From Nemertoderma westbladi (lineage: Eukaryota; Xenacoelomorpha; Nemertodermatida; Nemertodermatidae), in NCBI GenBank assembly GCA_032718475.1, contig JAUCBJ010004905.1, positions 1-34,206 of the forward strand: a DNA stretch of 34,206 bases. Reading direction: 5' to 3'. A model generated the notes under the pieces. That model was not told the origin of the DNA, searched no databases, and was given only the letters and a program-made list of their open reading frames with translations. A program made the translations under genes and the position numbers. Below, piece after piece: positions 21,129 through 30,246 of the stretch; the first letter of the stretch is position 1; the number at the start of each line of letters is the position of its first letter.

Positions 21129-22248
21129 TGTAAAAGCTTTTGCGGACATAACTAGTCATTTTCACACAATGCGCAGAATACTCTAAAATAGCCCTAAAAT
21201 TGTTCAACTACGCGTCGGAAAGAAATTAGAACCAAGATGACGAAATCTGTCAGCTGATTCTTTGTATACGTGGAACTCTTTGTCCTGGCTTGTTTGGCCA
21301 ATCAGAGCAATCTTCTCTGTTATACTAACGGAGACCTACCTGAGAACTAGCGCAATGCATTATGGTTATTATTTTTCTGAGAATTAGATTCAGCTCAGAA
21401 TTCTGTGCTTCTGTACAGAAGTTTCAGACTTTAGCCCAAGGAACATCTGATGGCTTTAGTTATAAGAACGTAAATCTATTAACTACCTGCTGGTCATACA
21501 CTTATTTCATATGACTCTCAATTCGTACAACTGGAACTGGACTTGTAACACATATTGACTGTTCACTGCACTGTTTTACTTCTGTTTTATATTGTATTAA
21601 TTGTTGTTTATATTAATGGATGTTATATTTGGAGAATACCGATAAATAATCATAAACCCCTCAATCTTATTGATTACTGAGGTAAGCGGAGAAAGAGTCT
21701 ACCGGTAGCAACTGCGACTTAAATTATAGTGGTTTTGTGTGAATTAAATGCTATTTCATAATCCCTACGTGTGTCAGTTGCAATCCTCCTTATATATGAT
21801 CAAATTCAGTGACGGTCGGCAAATTAGTGTGAAGTAGTGTAAAGTCGTGTGAAGTCGTGTGAAGGTTAATAGAGCATCTCCTAAAGAATGCACTATTTAC
21901 GAAACTGTGTGGCCATCTAGTTGTGATTAGTATAAGTCATAACTCTGTTTTTATACTTAAAGCGCCACGTCCTAAAGGAACTGTTAATATTTCCCCGAAA
22001 GTAAATATAGTTGTCAGAGATTATATAGTAGCGATCAATCGAATAATACAAAGTAGTTTGCACCGCAATACTTCCTAAAGAACCCGAATCCAGTCTCCCA
22101 CACCGTGGGTCATACGCCGCGCACGGACTGGCTTCGGCAGATGTAACTTCAGTACACCAGGTAATTGGTAAGGGCTAAAGTCGATTCATAAACAAAAGGA
22201 CAATTAAAATTGGCAGGTTAAACTGCTAAAGGTCTGAAAGCGCGAACA
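21129..22248 (+). repeat. 3' LTR of the BEL/Pao element (1,120 bp)
   Basis: It runs from TGTAAAAGC to GCGCGAACA and is 40 bp longer than the 5' LTR, because of about 22 bp near 21212, about 20 bp of GTGTGAAG repeat near 21840, and a 2-bp loss near 21791. The hexamer that is AATAAA in the 5' LTR reads AATAGA here (21868-21873). The third coding region ends only 26 bp upstream. Confidence 0.95.
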
Positions 22249-22525
22249 CGTTTATTGTTTTGGTTAGGAAATCCCGCCTCTGTAACCTGCTCCTTTCTCT
22301 CAATTGGTAATTTTATCGTTTATTGTTTTAGTTAGAAAAGACCATCTATGTAACCTGCTCCTTTCCTTCATTTGGAAAAGTGATTGTTTATTGTTTTGGT
22401 TAGAAAATCCCACCTCTGTAACCTGCTCCTTTCCCTGATTTGGTAAAGTGACCGCGTTTATTGTTTTGGTTAGAAAGGCTAGCCTCTGTAACCTGCTCCT
22501 TTCCTTCATTTGGTAAAGTGACTGT
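22249..22525. repeat. Minisatellite, right half, beginning with the CGTTT duplication
   Basis: The array interrupted at 6022 resumes here. GTTTTGGTTA-type words lie at 22257, 22325, 22393 and 22463, each followed by CTGTAACCTGCTCCTTTC or a variant. 22249-22253 is the right CGTTT target duplication. Confidence 0.93.
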
Positions 22526-22639
22526 TAGAGTCTTTTACCACAGGCGCATATGGAAATCTATCTCATAGTCTATAAATCATGGAATTTTGAATGTTTTGGA
22601 ACAGGCATAGTGAAACCAACTGTCCGACAGACCAGAAAT
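22526..22639. repeat. Short tandem repeat next to the right inverted arm
   Basis: From about 22585 a unit of roughly 62-65 bp occurs twice (TTTTGAATGTTTTGG, then a CAACTGTC-GACAG-CCAGAAATCA end). The second copy runs into the inverted arm. No coding sense. Confidence 0.7.
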
Positions 22640-22853
22640 CAACAAATTTTGAATGTTTTGGCATAGGCATGTTGAAATCAACTGTCTGACAGTCCAGAAA
22701 TCAGCAGTCTGACAGTTCGAAGAAATACCTTGATAAAAAGTCATTAAAGGACAACAAAAGTCATTAAAGGGACAACAAAAGTCATTATGCACAATTCGTA
22801 AAAAAAGGAGGACAAAAAAAGTCAAATAAAAGGACATAAAAAATCACTGCCAT
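22640..22853 (-). repeat. Right terminal inverted repeat of the composite element
   Basis: This is the reverse complement of 3252-3440. It ends outward in GGACATAAAAAATCACTGCC and is followed by TTAA. Without the LTR element and one CGTTT, the two arms bound about 3.4 kb, a size fitting a non-autonomous DNA transposon. No transposase is visible between them. Confidence 0.8.
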
Positions 22854-22857
22854 TTAA

Positions 22858-24951
22858 CTAGCTAAAAGGCATTTCAAATTTCTCGCCAAAGCTGTTACCA
22901 CTACATATACTTGTTTTGACTGTATGGTGTGTTTATAGCTGCACAAAAAGGAAAATGTAACTAAATATTGCAATTTCCGTTTAAAAATTTCAAATTTGCT
23001 CTCAAGCACGTCTTATAAAGTGTCAGATATTTCAAGAACTGATAACAAAAAACGGATTTCATTTTCAAATTCAGCGGAAAATTGTGATTCAGAAACAACA
23101 ACAAAATTTTTTTTGATTTTATGAACCCCCTGACCTGACATTCCCCTTAAGTGATTGGTGTCGATTCAGTATTCCTGTCAAGGGATTTATGATAGAACAT
23201 AAAATCGGCACCTAAAGTCTACAATGTCAGGAAGAAAACTAAATGCCTTTTCGGCAGCGAGAATTAACTTATAGTATCTGTTAGTCCAACTTAGGGCTGG
23301 GTTTAAGTAAAAACCGCCAACATCCACAGCCGACAATGACAAATATGAAACTGTAACCTGTACTCTTGACTCGTGTTTATTGCTATGTTTTTTTTTTGTT
23401 TTTTTTTATTATCCGGACTTTCGGCGGCTATATTTAAAATGGTCTGGCGATATTTAAAAATGTTAGGTTTACATTTACACGTTACAAATGATACAGTATG
23501 CGCCCACTGCGCGGAATAAAAGAGTCTGTCACAAGTGATGCTAAGCACGTTAGAGTAAAACGGTATGATAACGGTATAGTATATAACTGTATGGTATGTG
23601 ACCATGGAGCAAGTGGTAAATATCAGATCAGTTAAGATTATATAGGATAGGTATTACCATAAAATTAATGCACCAATCGATATGTGTTCATTAGTTCTAG
23701 TAAGGTGTGGGGATTCGAGAAAATGTTTATGATACATTTCCCAGGTAACCTGTTCCCAATTGACATGACATTTGTAATGCATACAGTATAATAGATGACT
23801 TTACATTTAGTACCCACATTGTCGTAGAGGATTTATTCCGCTTCCTTTTATTGGCTTATCTGGGTCACCACAGGGGTGAGCGAAGTTCCAAATGAATTCT
23901 TTCAAAGGAGTAGTAGGGCCTACTGTAGATAGACAGTTCTAATCTATGCTCAGTATAACTAAATGAGTATCAGTATCCCCTGGGGAGTATAGTTCCAGGT
24001 AAATTGCACTGGAACTAAGACGTCAGACATTGTGCATAAGCATAATTACTATAGCCAAACGACGAAGAAAACTTTTACAATTGACCTGGAAAAAAGCTAA
24101 TTTTTACGTGAGATTCTGTCTTACAAAGAAGCACTGTATAAGTGTAGAATTCAAGTCAATTCTGTTGCATATACAGTATTATACTTTCAACTCCAATGCA
24201 CACATTTGAATGACTCAAAATCACCTATAAATAAATTCTATCCGATAAAAAAATATTGCCATGTTGTTAATGTTTTTAGCAGTTATGGAAATTAAATTAA
24301 AATTATCAAGTATTTGATGTAACAATTTATAAAAAATAAATAAATAGCAAAAACTCAGAAAATGTAGGCCTAGTACTTAGGAGATATTCAAAACTAACTG
24401 TACAGTACCACTCATTGAGATCTTAATAATTTTTATTTAACTCTATTTGTCTCGGGGGGGGGGGGGGGGGGGGGGGTGTCACTTTAGAAATTTTTTTAAT
24501 TTATCTGTATCTTTGAGTGAGGTTTTTTTTCCCCTCTTTAGTAGGCCTACGTATATTATTCATATTTACAATAATGAAATAACTAATGAACAGGTTACAA
24601 TTTATCATTATGAATTCGGTTTGAACCCGAATTTCCAGCACAAGAGTGACAAACGAATCAACAAAAATCTAAAAAATAACAAATACCAGAATACTGTAGA
24701 ATAAAATATAGAACTCAATAAGTAACAAAATATACATCCACCGATTGTGGAAACCGTTGTTTGGGTAAACCGAGATTTCGTGGCTTTTCCTAAAATTTAA
24801 TGGGCTATGCAACAGAGCAAATGCCATTTACATTGCTAAGATAGCTTTCGTGCTATGGTCCCTCTCTAGGACCTATCTCCAGTACTTTTGGTGCTAAAAA
24901 TTTTAAATTTTTTGATAATTCACTAAAATTAATTTATTTGTGGTATATAGC
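22858..24951. other. Gene-free stretch with a 23-G homopolymer
   Basis: I see no protein, RNA gene or clear repeat family in these 2.1 kb. 24454-24476 is an uninterrupted run of 23 G. Short T and A runs occur near 23110 and 23390-23408. Confidence 0.55.
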
Positions 24952-25656
24952 GGTTTTTTGGATGGTGATCACGATTATATACCGTAAATTCACGATTATG
25001 GAACTCAAATATAACATTCCGGAAAATTTTTGGTGATTTTGTATACAGTACGTACCATCTGGGGCACGAAAAAAAACAAGTAGTGCAAATACGATAATGA
25101 AAAATCACCACAAAATCAAATTAATTTTATGACCATATAGGTTTTTGGGATGCTGTTCACGAATATGATACTGAAATATATCACATATTGTTGATTAGGG
25201 CATTTTTGGATATATACTGTATGTGCGGCACTTAAAATACAATTAGTACAAATTTGATAATCATTACCAAATCAAACTGATTTTTAGACATTATGGGTTT
25301 TCTGGGACGCTGATCACGAATATGACACTCATAAATATCGCATTATCCAATCAAATTCGATTTACTGTTAGAAATGTTATGCTACTTGTATTTTTCGTCC
25401 CACCTGACAAGCACCAAAGGCGATAGTTGCGTTACCACATATGATTTTTAACGAGTTGTATCGTGATGAGCGACCTTGAAAACCAGAATAGCTTCAGAAT
25501 TACCAAACGGAAGGCAACATTAACAGTTTATTATTTTGTGCTAACTTGTGATTTTTCGTTCTGGGGCACCAGATTGTCACCTAAATTAGGTTTGCATTAC
25601 CAGAAATATAGTACTAGTAAATACTAGTTTCATCGTGATCAGCGACATCGAAAACC
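24952..25656. repeat. Degenerate satellite-like array in head-to-head orientation
   Basis: A core like GGTTTTCTGGGACGCTGATC occurs three times forward (24952-24973, 25140-25162, 25295-25320) and twice reversed (25461-25484, 25633-25656). The cores are about 155-190 bp apart. Second shared words are CTGGGGCACGAAAAA on the forward side (near 25060) and its reverse TTTTTCGTTCTGGGGCACCAG near 25553-25573. The centre of symmetry lies near 25390. The units are diverged and non-coding. Confidence 0.7.
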
Positions 25657-26397
25657 CTTAACGTTCAGAATTATCAAACCAAACACAACATTTTTTAGTT
25701 TGACATTCTTTTACTTGTACTTTTCGTTCTGGGAGACGAAAATAGCAACAAATGGGCGGGCCAGATAGGGTTATCTGTTTAATCTTAATCTGTTTGGTCT
25801 GGTTATATCTGTAGTGGTCTACTTACAGTATGTTTATTTCGCCTTTAATACATCTGTTTAGAAGCATTAAATACATTTAACATTTGTTTACCATTCCACA
25901 TATTTATAAGTACGACGCTCTGCTCCCCTTTATATAATTTCAACCTGCTAATCTGTCCTCATTTTCAATTAATTATACTGTATCTAAAGTAGGGCCTACT
26001 TGAATTCTAATGGTATTTATTTCTATTTCTATATGACTTTAAAAACCAAAACGTCATTTGTGTTATTTAGTTCTAATGGAGTTTAGTCCAAATGAAATCG
26101 TACCTTAGTTCTAAAGCAAACATTAGTTGTTATAATCAATGTGTCAGTGGTTATAAACATGAAACCATACAGGATACAATATCGTCTATAGCATGTTTGA
26201 TAGTACTAGTTTATAGATACGTGGGTTTTGTACACTTGCAACTTACTATGAATTATTTGGCTTATGCATTAGCTGGAGAAAGTCCCATCAAAATATAATT
26301 GGCGAATGTAATAATTCGTTGAATTTCCCTCCCATTTAATGCAAAATTATTATAAAACACAAGAATGTTATATTTGCGATGTAAACTATATAATATA
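25657..26397. other. Gene-free stretch
   Basis: No gene or repeat recognised; the open frames are short and lack motifs. Confidence 0.5.
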
Positions 26398-26642
26398 CCC
26401 GTTGGACGTTGCCCGTTGGACGGTGCCCGTTAGACGGTGCCCGTTGGACGGTGCCCGTTGGACAGTGCCCGTTGGACGGTGCCCGTTGGACGACAGTGCC
26501 CGTTGGACGTTAGACGACAGTGCCCGTTGGACGTTGGACGACAGTGCCCGTTGGACGACAGTGCACGTTGGACGTTGGACGACAGTGCCCGTTGGACGGT
26601 GCCCGTTGGACGACAGTGCCCGTTGGACGGTGCCCGTTTCAC
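26398..26642. repeat. GTTGGAC minisatellite
   Basis: About 245 bp built from CCCGTTGGACGGTG (14 bp) and CCCGTTGGACGACAGTG (17 bp) units, some with an extra CGTTGGA or TTAGAC variant. Both strands are open in several frames only because the units lack stops; I do not call a protein. The mixed unit lengths suggest repeated slippage or unequal exchange, so the array is probably length-polymorphic. Confidence 0.93.
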
Positions 26643-27454
26643 GTTTTTATAATGTCTGCAGTACTGCAGTGCAGAAGGGCACCGCCCGTCAGCGTTCTAT
26701 GTTTACAATGTCGATTTTCTACGGCTTTGCATCTCAAAGATGTACAATTTTCCTTATTACCAGAATTTTGTCGTCCTTTCTCGTATTTTTCATACTCCCT
26801 TTTTGTTCCCAGTGGTGCTGCATCCCACCCCATCAGTGAGTACGCCTATGAACAGAGAACAGCAGAAAGTAACCAGCTGAAAAATGCAGGTAGATTATTT
26901 TCAGCCAATGATAAACATTTTCCTAGACTAATAATGCATATTAGGTTCGCGACCAGCATCCTTGGTAAACAATATAAAGTATAGGAAGGAACTCAATTAA
27001 GGAACTCTGTGGAACCAACTGAACTGCGCCTTGATTTTCAATTTAACTCTAATATAATTAAACGACATCGTTTCCGATTTTGTAATCAGATTTTATGAAT
27101 ACAAATAAATAATGCGGAATGTACAAAACTAATGTATCTTGAGTTAAATTATAAAGGGTTCATTCAATATCTTGTTTTTAAATATTAAAACTACCTCGTA
27201 TACTGGCTTAGGGTGTCAGTCAATAAAACCAGTTAATCTTCCTGAATTTATATAGGGATTTGTTTATTGACTTCTGTCAATTAGTTGGTAATAGTTGGTA
27301 TTGCTGTCAATTAAGGCTACACCTTCCTCTGAATAGCTAATCACCATTCATTGGCAACAAACTCCGGTAAAGTAAAAGTAAACTATAGTACAGTATATGT
27401 ACAATATAATTAAAGTTAAGTTATCGGTAATCATAAAACATGAACTAACAGTGG
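26643..27454. other. Gene-free stretch
   Basis: No gene seen. Open frames running out of the minisatellite extend a little way into it without recognisable motifs. Confidence 0.5.
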
Positions 27455-27852
27455 CAACCCTAAGGCTGGTCTCTCTTGGCTGTTACCTGTGAGGCCACAC
27501 CAACTCCTAATGGTGAACATTCGATAATTATCCAACCTGTTATTTACTATCCCAGATTCCCATTGTACGTCGCTGGGTTTGGTAAGGTCTAACGCCTAAG
27601 GTTTCTTTCTTAGGGACACAACAGAGCGAAATTTATACAGCGTTAGAGCGTCGGTCTACCAACCGGAAGGTCGAGACCTCGAGCCCCAGAAAAATAGCAG
27701 TCCAGCAGCTTCAGCCCACCCACCCGCTGGAATGGGAACTAGATATATGCTGGGTGTATAAAGAAAAGGGTTAAATAGGGAGAGTATTAAAACTTGGGAG
27801 TACGTTTCCCTGCCTTAAAGGTAATAGCCAAGAGAGAGGAGACTTAGGGTTG
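27455..27852. mobile_element. 398-bp inverted-repeat element with an internal tRNA-like segment
   Basis: The ends 27455-27488 and 27819-27852 are inverted copies (CAACCCTAAG ... CTCTCTTGGCTGTTACCT against its reverse with a few changes). In the middle, about 27636-27687, lies a tRNA-like stretch with TAGAGCGTCGGTCTACCAAC and a B-box-like CTCGAGCCCC. The anticodon stem does not pair properly and there is no clean acceptor stem, so it is not a tRNA gene. It may be a short DNA element that took up a tRNA-derived SINE head, or a SINE with inverted ends by chance. Confidence 0.65.
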
Positions 27853-27981
27853 TCTCTGGTGTTCGCTGTGTTTTACAATCAACGATAACTTTACTTTACT
27901 GTTACAAAACACACTATTTTCATTACATAAATAAACCGAACCATACTAAGTGAATTGTGAGATCTTTAACAAACAATATTG

Positions 27982-27987
27982 TTTATT
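27982..27987 (-). terminator. Candidate polyadenylation signal of the channel gene
   Basis: On the minus strand this reads AATAAA, 73 bases beyond the TAG of the DEG/ENaC gene, a usual distance for a short 3' UTR. Confidence 0.6.
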
Positions 27988-28060
27988 ATTTAACTTAAAA
28001 CCCAATTCTTGAATGAAAACAAAAATAAAATTCCGTCTCTGAACTAATAAAAATATATCC

Positions 28061-29398
28061 CTACATGTAAAATGCAGGGTTGTCTTCTCCATCCTCTTCA
28101 ACAACGTTTTTTTCCATTAGAGATGTCAGTTTCCGAGACAAACAATAGACACTTGTCCCGTCCCAAAAGTATTCTAAACATTCAATGATAGTCACCATAC
28201 TCATACCAACCCATAATCCCAAACATCCACCGATATTACTCAACAAATCCTGCCACTCGTACTTGGGTACTTCTCTTGTTGTTCGCCGTACTGTATCCTC
28301 AACAAATACGTTAACCTGCAACACATCCTCTGGCAAATTAAAGTATTCATCAATAATGTAATCCGACAAGTTATATTCTCCGAATTGCACTGAGTATTTG
28401 GCTATCTTGGGATACGCAGGCAAATTTGGAGGTTTCTTTAATTCGCGAGTCATCTTCTTGAAAAGATGCGACCGAATTGGGTCAGAAATTAGTCTGGAGA
28501 GATACCAGGAGAACGGCGTAGTGAGTACAGACAGAAGACTAGTTTCTCCCCCCAACTTTGGGTGGTAAACATTCTCTTGTAAAGGGTATCGAATGTCCGT
28601 TACTATATCGTAGTCAGTTATATTGCATCGAATAGGACAGTTAGTTTCTCCGCAGTCTAAATGATTTTCACTTTCTTCTAAAAACACCCGATAGCACAAT
28701 TCGTCTGCTGTCGAACATATTCTCCTATCGCCTGAGAATAATAATTCAGAAACGCAACCGCATTGTGAGTAGAGAATACTTTGTAAACATAATTGCTTGC
28801 AGGCTTCGAAAGAGTATATTACCGTAGTCTCGGGTATTTTAAAATTCTGACGTTGCTCATCTGTAAATGTCTGCAAACAGTTCGAATATGGATCCGGCTT
28901 TTTGATAAAGTCCGTGACTCCAATTCCCAGGGTTATGGTGTCATCTGTACTGTAATCTCTCCCGGTCACTCGAGGCACAACCATTGGTTTATAGTCACCA
29001 ATGATTATTCGGTACCCAATAACTGGACTTAACTGATCGATGTGCTCAAACTTATCTTTATGTAGAAAAAGTTTCAACCCTTTGCCTTTTGTTATCCAGG
29101 ATGGTCGGGGTGGATTGAATGTGTAGCAGTTGCCGTAGGTCTGATCACGAACTATTTTAAAGTCGCGAGTCATATTGCAATCTTGGTTATCGAATTCGCA
29201 CAATAACACTAAGTCCTCGAGATGATAGCCATATTTGTCGAGTTCGGCCGCATCCATGTTTCCCTGTAGAGGTGATTCGCCTTCACTATACTTAAAGATA
29301 TTCGGATAGCTATCAATACCTTCTCTGAGTTTTTCAACTTGTTCAATGTCGTTGGATGATGTACCTCCAATTTCTACGCAAAATAACTTGGCTTCAAC
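28061..29398 (-). CDS. DEG/ENaC (acid-sensing-like) channel, last coding exon
   Basis: This exon (445 codons and a TAG at 28061-28063) starts after a TTTCGTTTTAG acceptor (AG at 29399-29400) in phase 0. It encodes the second half of the extracellular domain, the pore and the C-tail. LEDLVLLCEF and YGNCYTFN are the conserved palm motifs. Cysteine-rich thumb motifs follow (EACKQLCLQS, CGCVS, NCPIRCN). The second membrane segment has GGCLGLWVGMSMVTIIECLEYF-type sequence; its GMS is the G-X-S selectivity filter (about residues 896-898 of the full protein). The C-tail is short and acidic. Homologues form trimeric, usually sodium-selective channels gated by acid, peptides or touch. The ATG at 29257 is internal: 47 codons precede it in frame. 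All key motifs are kept and no stop interrupts, so the gene looks functional. The ligand cannot be told from sequence. Confidence 0.93.
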   Translation of the reverse strand, partial: VEAKLFCVEIGGTSSNDIEQVEKLREGIDSYPNIFKYSEGESPLQGNMDAAELDKYGYHLEDLVLLCEFDNQDCNMTRDFKIVRDQTYGNCYTFNPPRPSWITKGKGLKLFLHKDKFEHIDQLSPVIGYRIIIGDYKPMVVPRVTGRDYSTDDTITLGIGVTDFIKKPDPYSNCLQTFTDEQRQNFKIPETTVIYSFEACKQLCLQSILYSQCGCVSELLFSGDRRICSTADELCYRVFLEESENHLDCGETNCPIRCNITDYDIVTDIRYPLQENVYHPKLGGETSLLSVLTTPFSWYLSRLISDPIRSHLFKKMTRELKKPPNLPAYPKIAKYSVQFGEYNLSDYIIDEYFNLPEDVLQVNVFVEDTVRRTTREVPKYEWQDLLSNIGGCLGLWVGMSMVTIIECLEYFWDGTSVYCLSRKLTSLMEKNVVEEDGEDNPAFYM

Positions 29399-30246
29399 CT
29401 AAAACGAAAAATGATCTGTGTGCAAAATTGGAACACTATAATAATTGTACAATTAAATTATGTCCTACAATTACTGTATTATTTTATTGTCACAGACATT
29501 TCACATCAAGGCCTATTCAGTATTCATGTGATGTATGGCCTATTGGGTGTTTGACTGAATGATTGTGGTTGGCATTTGGATATGCCGATAGGAGGGGGCT
29601 CATTATTAGTTGCCTATATAGATATGACGCAGCTGAGAGAGCAGCAGACGAGAGCATGAAAAAGCTAAAGTAGGTTATCAAGTAGTCGGCATACCGAGAA
29701 TCACTTCTAGAGGAAAATATTGCCCTATAGACTTGCTTGACTTCCAGTACTAATTATTATGTATAATATGTAATATGTATTAATTTTCTGTGAGAGAGAT
29801 GATAATTTTTTTAAATATTATGTAATATATACCGTACGGTATTATGTACTGTATAAATATAATATTAATTACTTTTAATTTTTACCTATTTTTAACTTTT
29901 AAATTACTTAAGTACGGTGACCAGACCAACAATAACTGTCTCTAATGTACAAAGAAAAACTCACGGCTAAAAGCGCCGTATATACTGAATGTACGAATAG
30001 AGAGGAACTTATTTACACTTCAAATATAACAGAAATATAAAAAGTATCAGTCTGATTCTATGGAGCCGTTGAAATCAAAAGGTGAGAAGACCAAAAAGTG
30101 AGTTAGGTTAGTGTATGTTCATTTTAAGCCACCCCCCCCCCCCCCCCCCCCCCCCCCCACCACCCCACCCTCTCTCTCCTTAGAAGCTATCAACATAAGT
30201 ACATATTGAATTATTAATTAACAATAAGATGGTATTAGTATCTTAC
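29399..30246 (-). other. Intron of the channel gene, containing a 27-C homopolymer
   Basis: 848 bp with a GTAAGA donor (30246-30241 read on the minus strand) and a TTTTAG acceptor. The homopolymer 30132-30158 is 27 uninterrupted C on the plus strand, that is poly-G in the transcript, about 90 bases from the donor. No gene is seen inside. Confidence 0.85.

Larger units (their letters stand above)
6023..22248 (+). mobile_element. 16.2-kb BEL/Pao-type LTR retrotransposon, defective but structurally complete at its ends
   Basis: The element begins TG and ends CA. It has two long terminal repeats (6023-7102 and 21129-22248) and is flanked by CGTTT. Inside, in order: a 1.8-kb leader, an unrecognised open region 8936-10242, gag with a DUF1759-like capsid and zinc-knuckle region, a DSGST aspartic protease, a BEL/Pao-type RT, integrase with H2C2, D-D-E and a DUF5641-like tail ending at 15021, a 1.8-kb spacer, and a third coding region 16799-21102. 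BEL/Pao elements are usually about 5-10 kb with one gag-pol frame, so the length and the two extra coding regions are unusual. The copy is dead: frameshifts, nonsense codons and an RT/RNase H deletion are described in the entries below. LTR divergence is about 2% by eye, so the insertion is fairly recent. Confidence 0.95.

Noticed and set aside
24447-24704. Open frame beginning with a polyglycine run
   Set aside because: It results from the 23-G homopolymer; the remainder has no motif.
26339-26984. Proteins encoded by open frames across the GTTGGAC minisatellite
   Set aside because: Open on both strands only because the repeat units lack stops. Repetitive peptide with no domain.
27636-27687. 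tRNA gene
   Set aside because: The D-arm and B-box regions look tRNA-like, but the anticodon stem does not pair over five bases and no acceptor stem is seen. It lies inside a repeat element.
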